DNA of 64,000 nt from Acidobacteriota bacterium (GCA_020439745.1 JAGQSC010000029.1:278952-342951); one strand, 5' to 3'; positions 56,001-64,000 are shown, numbered from the stretch's first letter. Program-made: numbers and translations. The notes: a model not told the origin generated them from the letters alone.

Positions 56001-57628
56001 AGGACAATTGGTCTAATTTCATGGCTGGCATCAAGGATGGATTATATCGAGCATACAACCTGTTGGTCTTGAGAATCACGTTGGAGCGGAACTGGCTCGA
56101 AGGTGCGGATTTGCCGCGTTCCGTGGCGGATGCTTACGATCAATATGCGCGGGAATGCGGCTTGAACGTTGGCACTTTTATTCGTCAGGCATTCCCTCAT
56201 CGCGGTGTGTTCGGCGAAGTGACCACAACCGAATGGGAACGCTTAATCAAGTCTGTCGAGTCAGTCAATTGGTGGCAACCCGAGCCTTGGCAATCGCTCA
56301 CAGGCTTTCTTAACGAGGTGAGGCGCGTCTGGGTGTTTGATGAATGGGGTGTAGCGACACAAATGGAGCGAGGGTGGGGACCGCTATCGGGTCTGGACGA
56401 ACCTCCAAATGGTTCAGAAGTGAGACGAGCGCTACAAATGTACGACAAACGACTGAGGGCGGGTCACCTCAGCTCAACCATGCACGTGAGTGGTCAAACT
56501 AGGCATCTAATCGCGTTCCCCATTGGTATCCGACCTAAGGGACTTGGTGCGCTTTGGTTTCTGGGCACTGAATACCCCGAAGAACGTTACCGGCCCTTGA
56601 TCCGGTTTGTTGCCAAATTTGTGGAGTGGGCGTTGGATCAATGGCACCAGTCATTGGATTCAGGATCTGAGTCGGAAAGAACGGAGGCTCTTGTTCCTGA
56701 CTGTGGCATGATTGGTCAGGGCGGCAGCATGCAAGAGGTCCGTCACAAAATCACCTTATTTGCACCGACGGACCTTCATATTCATATCAGCGGTGAATCG
56801 GGTACCGGCAAAGAACTAGCCGCTCGGGCCGTTCATCATCTTTCTGGAAGACAGTCACGTGTTTTTCGAACCGTCAATTGTGCACAGATACCACAAAACT
56901 TGATTGAGTCCCATTTGTTCGGTCATGTAAAAGGCGCATTTACTGGAGCGACGACCGATCGTGCAGGACTTCTGGAGTTGACAGACGGTGGCACCCTCTT
57001 CCTGGACGAAATAGGTGATATTGAACCCAGGGTCCAATCTCTTCTGTTGCGGGTGATCCAACAGGGTGAGTTCTCGCGCGTGGGTGAAACCAAAGTGCGG
57101 TACACGGACATCCGGTTCTTGACGGCCACCAACAAAGAAATCAAAGGCTTGATCGCTGATGGACTGTTCAGAAGCGACCTTTACTTTCGCATGGCAGAGG
57201 AGATTGTCCAACTTCCACCGCTGCGACATCGCTTTGAAGACCTTCATCCATTGGCTGTGCATTTTGCGGAGAAACATCAACCCAAAAGAGTGATCCAATT
57301 TCGGAAATCGTTTTTTGACAAGCTGCGTGAATACCATTGGCCTGGAAATGTACGTGAACTAGAGAGCTACATTAGGCGAGTGATGTTTACGTTCCCGAAC
57401 GAACCGATTGTTGAAGAAAATCATGTGGTGCCATTTCTGATGGCGGGCACTGAAGACATGCCGCACACAGCCGATCAGGAAATGTCGGAAATTTTGTACA
57501 GCACGCGCAAGCGGGTTTTGATTGAAAGGTTGGCCAAGTTTGGCGGTAACCGCACAGAGGCGGCCCGAAGTTTGGGATTAGGCCGTCAGCAGGTGAGCCG
57601 CTTGTGCCGCGAAATGGGCATCAAGTGA
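53003..57628 (+). CDS. Giant sigma-54 activator with pseudokinase and AAA/TPR modules
   Basis: 1541 residues from GTG 53003; TTG 53012 has better spacing from AAGAGGTG. Order: a protein-kinase-like domain (about 15-240) without the ATP lysine, HRD or DFG; an AAA-type module (about 270-560) whose P-loop is not GxGKT (FIESAAGLEVVKRL) but which keeps VVLIVEDAHHLD; a TPR-like helical region (about 600-1060); a GAF-like region (about 1110-1225); a complete sigma-54 AAA+ domain (Walker A GESGTGKE near 1263, GAFTGA, FLDEIGDI); and a Fis-type helix-turn-helix (GGNRTEAARSLGLGRQQVSRL). The N-terminal half looks like a PknK/AfsR-type sensor. The signal and target are unknown. Confidence 0.88.
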   Translation: MRELSAPAPYFSRFELGEASPVGEYIWARDRIQDKPFLARTYADLPSTRQALLGWEGLRHASFLTLLRVEPVTQGWLALFRHLGSLRPLPETDPTKLSADQLCSLAWRWVSAMYFMHQQGFSLPMVSPELAFWDASEGLKILGHELCSAYPGYEPAIDVRYAPPEWRLHHQLNEMSRVYICAAFLVHFFRGAPHREGAQVNVTQSIRRLKKGWDSLLERMLVVDPQNRPGFAQVLDEIRQLSRSSVKDDLKALIAADDTTSVQVMTEIAVQSTKSVFIESAAGLEVVKRLAPFRRTMEARDWLVLQVWAPDRRGIPYRAVNELMEQLDHVLRQLGEQELASQLSALTEWQDATEIMQKWHPLSERLVKVLLSRAFVGVVLIVEDAHHLDQHAVEALVSLAHWVKQEPVMFVVSSDRLICPQVRHMWSHWPASSTVITADNDKLVRSCIWPEETNLSPSSEVALTYQLLETCFGKASLPNYLERSWSYLKPREQLILKTLVCSFRGLTQSDLHEAMDLRELTPHIDLLVKSRILYREDEELGINDVALAGYVSQQISPDEKRFVWSRLLEHERQLPDPDQLQILDLRLNLGDSIQATVECVIQDCIHTYSADKLNNLRRLTSRHKVGLDAIQQTIGVLTGAVCTVGKPPFSWMKHANDAWRHVSQGDARRAAQAWLKVSNSKRAGSCVQAWSLAQAAISAIELNDRLRVASCARSFSELDLSGIPENAVGTWRAWIAEAFLSCGDDHHEWVRETLDDQTEWGMYVRAVADRCANRDIECVSRYRYLANLIEGCVDLRAKARAFHRFGNAFFRADRPSDATRAYQRAITEYTRMKNMKRVKDLKFNLAAAQCLSGQFQRSRVEFQSLLSQTDIEKDPLTRCQILYNLSVIALVQYEFEHYCELAAEHLQLAGKLRDGNELARYHALRIHAAHWLDNHEAELSIRYLSEALAKDQFFPLLQEECAFAVRLGYALVDHVPESTSKGRFTVWRHQLLDGLLGLGQDNWSNFMAGIKDGLYRAYNLLVLRITLERNWLEGADLPRSVADAYDQYARECGLNVGTFIRQAFPHRGVFGEVTTTEWERLIKSVESVNWWQPEPWQSLTGFLNEVRRVWVFDEWGVATQMERGWGPLSGLDEPPNGSEVRRALQMYDKRLRAGHLSSTMHVSGQTRHLIAFPIGIRPKGLGALWFLGTEYPEERYRPLIRFVAKFVEWALDQWHQSLDSGSESERTEALVPDCGMIGQGGSMQEVRHKITLFAPTDLHIHISGESGTGKELAARAVHHLSGRQSRVFRTVNCAQIPQNLIESHLFGHVKGAFTGATTDRAGLLELTDGGTLFLDEIGDIEPRVQSLLLRVIQQGEFSRVGETKVRYTDIRFLTATNKEIKGLIADGLFRSDLYFRMAEEIVQLPPLRHRFEDLHPLAVHFAEKHQPKRVIQFRKSFFDKLREYHWPGNVRELESYIRRVMFTFPNEPIVEENHVVPFLMAGTEDMPHTADQEMSEILYSTRKRVLIERLAKFGGNRTEAARSLGLGRQQVSRLCREMGIK

Positions 57629-58139
57629 CGATGCGGCTCTTCAGTTCGATCAGGTCGCGCACCAACCCCACATACGCCATATCCACCGGCGAAAACGTGC
57701 GGGCCGTATCAGTCTGGTCAAACACAAACAACCACTTGTTACCGTCCGCCAACGAAATGGAAAAAGCCAAGTCCGTGCCCACGCCATCCACGGGGGATTG
57801 AATCAGTTCGTCGGATTCCAGCGCGGCCTGCAAGGTCTGGTCGTCATTCAGAGGCACGTAGCTGGGATCCCAGTCCTGCATGCGAATGATGTTCTTGCCC
57901 GTGTTCCAGCCCGCCACAATGTCGCCGTTCTGCATGTCACAGACAAAGATGCGGTCCACACCCAGCCACTTGGTCCAATAGGCGATCGCTGAGTTGGTGA
58001 ACTCAACCAGACTCACGTGGGGGGATGCCACCAGGCGGATCAACTCGCTGCGTACGGCTTCAATCTCAACGGCCATCATCTCGTGGAGTGCCATCTCCAC
58101 CCGTTGCATATAGGGCTTTCGGTGTTGGTATGGGAACAT
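57621..58139 (-). CDS. GAF-like sensory protein
   Basis: 172 residues from ATG 58139 with AGGAGG four bases upstream. The body (from about 45) resembles a GAF or roadblock-like sensor: IAYWTKWLGVDRIFVCDMQNG, then WLFVFDQTDTARTFSPVD. Soluble, no output domain. It overlaps the large sigma-54 activator's end by 8 bases on the opposite strand. Confidence 0.65.
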   Translation of the reverse strand: MFPYQHRKPYMQRVEMALHEMMAVEIEAVRSELIRLVASPHVSLVEFTNSAIAYWTKWLGVDRIFVCDMQNGDIVAGWNTGKNIIRMQDWDPSYVPLNDDQTLQAALESDELIQSPVDGVGTDLAFSISLADGNKWLFVFDQTDTARTFSPVDMAYVGLVRDLIELKSRIVT

Positions 58140-58189
58140 GAGGCCTCCTGAATGCATAAACATGTCACAGGGTCTCTGAATCGTCAACC

Positions 58190-59185
58190 TTAGCTGCTGA
58201 TCCACCAAACAGCGGCGTAAAGCCCCATAAACAGTAGGCCAGCCCAACGGGACACCGGTTTTTTCCGAGTGGCCAAGACTGAGAAACACAACATCGTGGC
58301 GGCTAAAGAATAGTAGGGAACTGTCGAGGCGTCGGTCCAGGTGTGGATGACCGGCGTGGTCACAGGTCGGACCAAAGAAGACAGGCCCACCACCAGAGGC
58401 ACGCTCACCAGGCAGTCGCCTACCAGACCCGATATCCCCAAGTTGCCATGGCGCATGGCCAGCCGCAGCATCAAGAAACTCTCTGGAAACACCGTCAGCA
58501 GACCCATCAGCAAACCCAACTGGTTCATGTTGATACGGTTGCCCAGTTGGGCCACGGCATCAGAGACCAGTGCGATGCTCTGCTGAATGACTACGGCTGC
58601 CAGGGCCAGACCCAGGACGATCATCAGACTTTGGTGGGTTTTGAGTCGCTGTTTCTTGCTCACTTTACCGCGGTTCCTGAGCACAGCCACGTGGCTAAGG
58701 GCATAAACCGCAATCAGAATGAGACCATCCTGGCGACTCACGCGTCCGTCCCTGGCCACCATAAACAGGGTGGCGGCACCCATCCAGAAAAAGAAGAGTG
58801 CAGCATAGAAGATGCGGTTCTCCCGTTTGGCCTTGGCGCTTTTACCCTTCGCTGGACGAATGATCAAGGGACCTGCCACCACTAACAACAAACCAGTTAC
58901 CAAGGAGGTGTTGGCGATGTTGTTGCCTAGGTTGAGTTGGATGATCAGGTCACCTTCCAGTTCTGCTTGGCCAAACAAGCCGATCATCAGGTTGGGGAAT
59001 CCGGTACACATGGGCGTGATGATGGTGCCCAGCTGAACAGACCCGAACTTGTGTTTCTCCATCAGATCAAGCACCCAAATCACGATCTGGGTGGCTGCAA
59101 TCAGGCCCAAACAACCGAGTCCCAGCGCGTAGTGTGGGGGTAGTCCAGAAAGCCACTGTTGGACGGTTTGAAGCATGCCGGTCAT
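58190..59185 (-). CDS. CaCA-superfamily cation exchanger-like membrane protein
   Basis: 331 residues from ATG 59185 (TTG 59212 and ATG 59176 also possible). About ten helices in two halves, each with an alpha-repeat-like segment: TIITPMCTGFPNLMIGLFG with LNLGNNIANTS, and LTVFPESFLMLRLAMRHG with GISGLVGDC. The glutamates are replaced by GFPN in the first repeat but kept as PES in the second. Probably exchanges sodium or protons for calcium; the ion is not known. Confidence 0.82.
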   Translation of the reverse strand: MTGMLQTVQQWLSGLPPHYALGLGCLGLIAATQIVIWVLDLMEKHKFGSVQLGTIITPMCTGFPNLMIGLFGQAELEGDLIIQLNLGNNIANTSLVTGLLLVVAGPLIIRPAKGKSAKAKRENRIFYAALFFFWMGAATLFMVARDGRVSRQDGLILIAVYALSHVAVLRNRGKVSKKQRLKTHQSLMIVLGLALAAVVIQQSIALVSDAVAQLGNRINMNQLGLLMGLLTVFPESFLMLRLAMRHGNLGISGLVGDCLVSVPLVVGLSSLVRPVTTPVIHTWTDASTVPYYSLAATMLCFSVLATRKKPVSRWAGLLFMGLYAAVWWISS

Positions 59186-59274
59186 CACAGCAGGCTGGGA
59201 AGGGAAACGCAAGGGGTTGTGCTAGAATACCGGCCCGTTCGCAGCGGTTGCTGCTTGTGATGGGAGGGCCGGCG

Positions 59275-61497
59275 ATGGCAGTCAATCGCGCGCAAATAGT
59301 CGACGAGCGTTTCCGCTCGGAAATCGCTTCGCTGAGCCAAGAATTCAGGCGAATTTCGCGGAATCCGAACGACCCGGTTTTTGGTGACCGCCCCCTAACT
59401 CAGTCACAGCTACTCGAATTATTTGAGGCGCAAGCGACCTCGCGCTGGATCGACTATGTCGCTCGTGAATTGAAGGCCGAAGGTAAGTCGTTTTATACCA
59501 TTGGATCGGCGGGCCATGAAGGTAACGCCATGGTGGGGATGGCTACCCGGCCTACCGATATGGCTTTTCTGCATTACCGCAGCGGTGGGTTCGTTTTTGC
59601 GCGTGCCCGTCAGGTTCCCGGTGAGACGCCTGTGTTTGATACCTGTTTGTCGTTGACGGCCTCCAAAGAGGATCCCATTTCAGGCGGCCGCCACAAAGTG
59701 TGGGGCAGCTTGAAGCTAAACATCCCGCCGCAAACCAGCACCATTGCTTCCCATTTACCCAAAGCGATGGGGACCGCCCTGTTCATGGACCGCCGCGCTA
59801 AGATCGGGGCTGGGTCCGACTTACCGCCCGACAGTCTGGTTGTCTGTTCGTTTGGCGATGCCTCAGTCAATCACGCCACGGCGGTCAGCGCTCTGAATGC
59901 CTCGGCTTGGTGTGCCTTTCAAAATCTGCCGCTTCCTGTGCTGTATGTGTGTGAGGACAACGGGATCGGCATTTCGGTGCATACGCCCAAAGAGTGGATC
60001 CAATCGAACTACAGCCAGAGGGCAGGTCTGAAATATTTCTATGCCGATGGACTGGACGTAGCCGAAGGTTGGCACGTGGTGCAGCAAGCGGTCGAATACT
60101 GTCGTCGCCGTCGTCGCCCCACCTTCCTGCATCTGCGCACAGTGCGCATGTTGGGGCATGCGGGATCCGATGTGGAAACGGTGTATCGCGCCGTCCATGA
60201 CATTGAAGCCACTGAACGACTGGATCCTCTGTTGAAAACCGCGGAACATTTGGTGAAGACAGGTGTACTGTCGCCAGAAGAAGTGTTGGCACGCTACGAC
60301 GCCATCGCGGCACAAGTTCGGGCGGCAGGCCAGGAAGCTGCCAGTCACGCCAAACACACGTCTGCAGAATCGGTGATGACACCCCTGGTGTTGCACACAG
60401 CGGAGTCGGCAAAGCCGCTATATATAGATGCCCGCAAACGCCGTGAACATTGGGGGGCCCGTCTACCCGAAAGCCAACCCGCACGTCACATGGCTGTGCT
60501 CATCAATTGGGGACTTCAGGACCTGATGCTGGCGCACCGCGACGTGGTGTTGTTCGGCGAGGACGTGGCCAAGAAAGGTGGCGTGTATAACGTGACCAAC
60601 CAGCTGTACGAACGATTTGGTGTAGGCCGCGTGTTCAATACCTTGTTGGATGAAACCACCATTCTGGGACTGGCAATCGGTGCGGGACATGTGGGACTGA
60701 CACCCATTCCAGAGATCCAGTACTTGGCCTACCTGCACAACGCCATTGATCAGATACGGGGAGAGGCTTGCTCGCTTCAGTTCTTTTCGGAAGACCAGTT
60801 CCGCAACCCGATGGTGGTTCGCATCGCTGGATTCGGATATCAGAAGGGTTTTGGCGGTCATTTCCACAACGACAATTCGTTTGCGGCCATTCGCGATATC
60901 CCGGGACTTGTGGTGGTGACGGCGTCTCATGGAGTGGACGCGGTGAGGGCCATGCGTACAGCGGTCAGCTTGGCAAGAACGCAAGGCGCGGTGGTCATTT
61001 TCATCGAACCCATTGCATTGTATATGACCAAGGATCTGGTGGATGGCGTGCCCTGGACAGGTGTATATCCTGAGCCCAGTCAGGCGATGCCATTCGGTGA
61101 AGTAGGTCGTCTGGGTGACTCATCGGCTGAAACCTTAGTGGTCACCTACGCCAATGGCACCTATTTGTCCATGCAAGCAGCACATGACCTCAAAGGCGAG
61201 GGATTAGCCGTGGATGTGTTGGACCTCCGCTTCCTCAAGCCGTTAAACATGGATGCCGTCATTGAGGCTGCCCAAGGTAAGAAGAATTTGCTTGTGGTGG
61301 ATGAAGGTCGCGAAACGGGCTCCATTTCCGAGGAGATTATCACTAAACTCCACCTACATTTTGGGCACAACGGGCCTCGGATTGATCGCATTTGTGGTCA
61401 CGACACTTATGTACCGCTGGGATTTGCGTGGGAATACGTGCTTCCTTCACGGGACCAAATTGCTCAGAAGATCAAGGAGATGAACCGCCATGGCTAG
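59275..61497 (+). CDS. Fused 2-oxo acid dehydrogenase E1 alpha-beta
   Basis: 740 residues from ATG 59275 with GGGAGG upstream; a longer frame from 59134 overlaps the divergent gene. Residues 1-375 are the alpha part, with the thiamine diphosphate segment FGDASVNHATAVSAL and CEDNGIGIS. Residues about 395-740 are the beta part (FGEDVAKKGGVYNVT, RVFNTLLDE, LDLRFLKPL). Decarboxylates a 2-oxo acid; substrate unknown, branched-chain type most likely. No E2 or E3 gene is adjacent. Overlaps the acyltransferase by 8 bases. Confidence 0.92.
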   Translation: MAVNRAQIVDERFRSEIASLSQEFRRISRNPNDPVFGDRPLTQSQLLELFEAQATSRWIDYVARELKAEGKSFYTIGSAGHEGNAMVGMATRPTDMAFLHYRSGGFVFARARQVPGETPVFDTCLSLTASKEDPISGGRHKVWGSLKLNIPPQTSTIASHLPKAMGTALFMDRRAKIGAGSDLPPDSLVVCSFGDASVNHATAVSALNASAWCAFQNLPLPVLYVCEDNGIGISVHTPKEWIQSNYSQRAGLKYFYADGLDVAEGWHVVQQAVEYCRRRRRPTFLHLRTVRMLGHAGSDVETVYRAVHDIEATERLDPLLKTAEHLVKTGVLSPEEVLARYDAIAAQVRAAGQEAASHAKHTSAESVMTPLVLHTAESAKPLYIDARKRREHWGARLPESQPARHMAVLINWGLQDLMLAHRDVVLFGEDVAKKGGVYNVTNQLYERFGVGRVFNTLLDETTILGLAIGAGHVGLTPIPEIQYLAYLHNAIDQIRGEACSLQFFSEDQFRNPMVVRIAGFGYQKGFGGHFHNDNSFAAIRDIPGLVVVTASHGVDAVRAMRTAVSLARTQGAVVIFIEPIALYMTKDLVDGVPWTGVYPEPSQAMPFGEVGRLGDSSAETLVVTYANGTYLSMQAAHDLKGEGLAVDVLDLRFLKPLNMDAVIEAAQGKKNLLVVDEGRETGSISEEIITKLHLHFGHNGPRIDRICGHDTYVPLGFAWEYVLPSRDQIAQKIKEMNRHG

Positions 61498-62536
61498 AAT
61501 CGTTGTGATCGCCCCTGGACGCGGTTCCTACAATCGAACGGAACTGGGTTACTTATCGCGAGGTGATCAAGCGCAAAGACAAGCACTGTTGCGAAGGGCG
61601 GATGCATTGCGCACCAAGGCTGGGCGCATCCCGATCAGCGAATTAGATGGTGCGAAAACCTATCAGCCCCAACTCCATTTGCCTGGAGAGAATGCCTCGA
61701 GCCTCATCTACACCTGTGCCGCGGCTGATTACCTTCAATTGACTGATAAACACGACGTCGTGGCCGTATTGGGTAACTCCATGGGTTGGTACACCACGCT
61801 GTTTACGTCTGGTTGTTTGGGATTTGATGAAGCGTTTTCGGTGGTGGATACCATGGGCCAGGCTCAGCAAGGTCAACTGATCGGCGGTCAGGTAATTTAT
61901 CCGGTGGTCAACGACGACTGGACCGCCAACGAGGAACGTCAACACCAGGTGAACCAGGTACTAGACGAGATTAATCGTCAGGGTCCTGCAAATTGGGTGG
62001 GCCTTTCCATTCGATTGGGCGGTTTCCTTGTATTGGCTGGAACAGACTCGGGTGTCAAGCAGCTGCTTCAGCATCTGCCTGCGGTCAAGCTAGGCGCCAA
62101 CGACTACCCTTTCCAGTTGGCCAAACACGCTGCTTTTCATACGCCACTCATGGCGGACGCTTCGCGTTTCGGTTTTTCCAACCTGTCACATATCCAATTT
62201 CAACAGCCTAAAGTCCCCATGATCGACGGCCGAGGTGCCATTTGGCGTCCACACCAAAGTGATCCCGAGGCGTTGCGGCAATATACCTTCCACACTCAGG
62301 TACGCGAGACTTACGATTTTACTTCTGCGGTACGCGTCGCGATTCGGGAATACAATCCAGACCATCTGGTATTGTTGGGTCCAGGCGAGACGCTGGGTGG
62401 ATCCATCGCTCAAGTGATGATTGCTGAGAAATGGCGCGGCATCGCGGATCGAGAGTCTTTCATCGCTGCCCAGAAAACCGCCGCCAAACCCCTAATCGCC
62501 ATGAACCGACCCGACCAGGCAGAAATTCTACTGTAG
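61490..62536 (+). CDS. FabD-like acyltransferase lacking the malonyl arginine
   Basis: 348 residues. Acyl-carrier-protein transacylase fold with the nucleophile Ser97 in GNSMG and the catalytic His in KHAAFHTPLM. In FabD the next helix carries MRGKFMQ, whose Arg holds the malonyl carboxylate; here the matching place is VVDTMGQAQQ (Met122), so a non-carboxylated acyl group is more likely. Coupled to the fused E1, suggesting that the acyl product is loaded from it (inference). Confidence 0.83.
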   Translation: MARIVVIAPGRGSYNRTELGYLSRGDQAQRQALLRRADALRTKAGRIPISELDGAKTYQPQLHLPGENASSLIYTCAAADYLQLTDKHDVVAVLGNSMGWYTTLFTSGCLGFDEAFSVVDTMGQAQQGQLIGGQVIYPVVNDDWTANEERQHQVNQVLDEINRQGPANWVGLSIRLGGFLVLAGTDSGVKQLLQHLPAVKLGANDYPFQLAKHAAFHTPLMADASRFGFSNLSHIQFQQPKVPMIDGRGAIWRPHQSDPEALRQYTFHTQVRETYDFTSAVRVAIREYNPDHLVLLGPGETLGGSIAQVMIAEKWRGIADRESFIAAQKTAAKPLIAMNRPDQAEILL

Positions 62537-62615
62537 CAACCACTCAGGTGTCGCGTAGATAATCGTGCCTGAATGAAGCAACGTGAGCAGAAACATGAGG
62601 GTCTGAGTTTGTGAG

Positions 62616-62631
62616 TGGCACGACAGTGGCT
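62616..62631 (+). promoter_or_regulatory. Candidate sigma-54 promoter
   Basis: TGGCACGACAGTGGCT: perfect TGGCAC, five bases, TGGCT in place of TTGCW; GG and GC are ten bases apart. 106 bases before the gene at 62737. Confidence 0.42.
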
Positions 62632-62736
62632 GTCTGTTCTTTGTGCGAACATATAAGCTGCAGAGTAAGTGACTTTAGTAACTCGCGTAATTAGAAGTCG
62701 CAAGCTACGCTTAATTCAGTGAAGGGGAGGCGAACT

Positions 62737-63336
62737 GTGATTATTTCAGTGCTTTGGTTACTTACGTTTCAAGATTGCACTGTGACTGCGATTTCGGAAG
62801 ACATAGCGGCTCTACCGCTGGAGTGTTTTGAAGACATTAGGTCTCTGTTGGAACGGAATCAGGAGATTGTTTATTCAAGACTTGAAACTCAAGCTTCTCA
62901 ATCGGGGAGTGATTGGTGCGTAGATGTACTTTTTTCCGAAGCACCGGAATTGAAAACATTTAGTGTGTCCATTTTTCTGATGTGCTCACTCAATATGGAT
63001 TTCTACCGGCAACAATTAGAAGAAATGGGGGTTCCAGAGGACGAAGTACAAGTCCTTTTCGACAAATCAACACAAGAAGATTTTGATTCCTTTAAAGATT
63101 CAAACTGGTCAACCTACAAAGCAGAACTCGAAAAGATACCTGAGTCACTACGAGCAGATGCGGGTTGGGTCTTTAGAACATCCACAGTTTACACATATTG
63201 GGCTTCCGACCTTCTGAATCGAATAAGTCCTAGAAGTCGCCAATTAGTGTTGCAGTACGTTACAGAAACCATAACGGGTGGAGCATGTTATCCAGTGATT
63301 CCACACAAACGACTAAAAGACAAGGAGAGTGAATGA
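62737..63336 (+). CDS. Unknown protein with N-terminal signal or anchor
   Basis: 200 codons (199 residues) from GTG 62737 with AGGGGAGG six bases upstream; an earlier in-frame GTG 62719 lies before that site. Hydrophobic N-terminus (MIISVLWLLTF), then a soluble, acidic, helical body rich in Asp, Glu and Ser. I do not recognise it. Overlaps the next gene as ATGA. Confidence 0.65.
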   Translation: MIISVLWLLTFQDCTVTAISEDIAALPLECFEDIRSLLERNQEIVYSRLETQASQSGSDWCVDVLFSEAPELKTFSVSIFLMCSLNMDFYRQQLEEMGVPEDEVQVLFDKSTQEDFDSFKDSNWSTYKAELEKIPESLRADAGWVFRTSTVYTYWASDLLNRISPRSRQLVLQYVTETITGGACYPVIPHKRLKDKESE

Positions 63337-63920
63337 TAAGTTTGCTGTTTATTTACCTAATGTGGGATGAGCCACCTTGCGCGATAATCGCTTTCTCGTC
63401 AGCAATGGCAAAGACTCCTGTAGGGCAGCAAAATTCTTGTTATTTTAAGGCGAGAGTTGTAACTGGGGTTGAGTGTACTGACCCCGAAGAGGTGACCTGG
63501 GCTGAAGGATCTATGTATTACTTTGCTGAAGGGATAGAGTATGGCGAAATTGTGCAGGGCAATGTTATTGCCGATCGCGTAACCGGCATACAACGTGCTA
63601 GTTCAGCTAAAGACTATATAGGTCAGTTGCCGGTGTGGGATACGTACAATGCGAGCTGGAGTAGTTTTCATAATGCATTTGAGCTGGACTCGAAGACATT
63701 TGAAGGCTCCGATATACTGGGATGTAACGCTGGTTCTGATAACGAGGATCCAAATGGAGAGCCACCGGGCGGGGGTGGTATCTTTTATCCACCCGGAACA
63801 CGATACAAGCCGACTAGGCCTTATTATGTCTGGCTTTTCTTGTCGCCGTTAACAGAACAAATCGTAGTAAGTTGTGTAGTGCTCCCCTGGTTTTTGGACA
63901 GTTATGCGGCTAAAGGTTGA
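63333..63920 (+). pseudogene. Unknown secreted-type protein truncated by an IS element
   Basis: 195 residues as read. Hydrophobic N-terminus (MISLLFIYLMW), a Cys-containing beta-rich body, and a Gly/Pro-rich stretch (GEPPGGGGIFYPPG). The last 14 residues (about VLPWFLDSYAAKG) read straight through the end of an IS3-type element, which meets the gene near base 63875. The natural C-terminus was therefore lost. Coupled by ATGA to the previous gene. Confidence 0.6.
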
Positions 63921-64000
63921 TTGAAATCAACCGGTGAACGGTAGCCCAACGCGGAGTGTGGGCGCTGGGTGTTGTAGTAGTCGATCCAGTTGGCGATGGC
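63875..64000 (-). mobile_element. IS3-family insertion sequence, one end only
   Basis: The end TGTAGTGCTCCCCTGG (from 63875, continuing TTTTTGGACA to 63900) looks like the terminal inverted repeat of IS3-family elements, which often carry TGTCCAAAAA with a G-rich part on the opposite strand. It is followed by the transposase 3' end. The other end and target duplication lie outside the window. Confidence 0.7.
63902..64000 (-). CDS. IS3-family transposase OrfB, C-terminal end
   Basis: The last 32 codons: WIDYYNTQRPHSALGYRSPV is the end of the rve integrase domain of IS3/IS150-type OrfB. The stop is TAA 63904-63902. The rest runs beyond base 64000. Confidence 0.93.
   Translation of the reverse strand, partial: AIANWIDYYNTQRPHSALGYRSPVDFNQPLAA

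Noticed and set aside
62537..62718. Terminator or small RNA after the acyltransferase gene
   Set aside because: Only weak inverted repeats and no T run.

Overview
The window reads as a chromosome segment of a Gram-negative, LPS-bearing bacterium with roughly balanced base composition. It has lipid A genes (lpxA, fabZ, lpxD), BamA, Skp and Lol outer-membrane machinery. It also has features that are uncommon in Proteobacteria: a ClpC-type (UVR-containing) Clp ATPase inside the Lol/Bam operon, a CIRCE-type element at groESL, Ser/Thr kinase and RsbU/STAS partner-switching genes, and a very large sigma-54 activator. This mix fits Acidobacteriota (perhaps a marine Holophagae lineage) better than Proteobacteria. 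That placement is inference; no rRNA gene is present.

Layout. 1-2711: phage-shock (psp) locus, pspF divergent from pspA-pspB-(membrane protein)-pspC, with a clear sigma-54 promoter. 2686-11890: a tightly overlapping minus-strand operon running Ser/Thr kinase, membrane phosphatase-like protein, RsbU-type phosphatase, Hsp33, a nitrate/sulfonate-type ABC importer, and an S41 protease homologue lacking its catalytic residues. 11974-14765: pyrE, then groS-groL with a sigma-70 promoter overlapped by CIRCE. 14884-19594: HU-like protein, rsmI, a RluA-family synthase, two lipoproteins and a stand-alone MshEN domain. 19549-29971: a ten-gene envelope operon cinA-like, lolC/E, lolD, clpC, bamA, skp, lpxD, fabZ, lpxA, yacG. 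30085-35471: htrA, Smr and Wza-like genes, then rpsO-pnp with leader hairpin and terminators.

35470-45475 is an accessory island. It contains an unknown protein, the remains of a RelE/HigB-HigA type toxin-antitoxin pair (toxin killed by a stop and a frameshift, antitoxin 3' end replaced by repeat-like DNA), and a 1747-residue secreted RHS protein whose tip resembles the Tae4 peptidoglycan amidase. Two secreted repeat or glycine-rich proteins follow it in the same operon. 45543-50418: STAS protein, then rng-purS-purQ-atpZ-atpI-atpB-atpE on the minus strand, with a c subunit carrying most of a sodium-binding signature. 50503-58139: zinc-ribbon protein, dcd, FHA-RDD protein, a 2Fe-2S protein, and a 1541-residue pseudokinase/AAA/sigma-54 activator. 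58190-62536: CaCA-type exchanger and a fused E1 alpha-beta dehydrogenase coupled to a FabD-like acyltransferase. 62616-64000: two unknown secreted-type genes, the second cut by an IS3-family element that runs off the window.

The strongest candidates for something new are the RHS-Tae4 fusion with no recognisable immunity gene, the pseudokinase sigma-54 activator, the decayed toxin-antitoxin module with its repeat insertion, and the fused E1/acyltransferase pair. I saw no tRNA, rRNA, CRISPR array or complete prophage. Apart from about 319 bases before the RHS gene (37485-37803, described at its promoter), no stretch over 300 bases lacks a gene.
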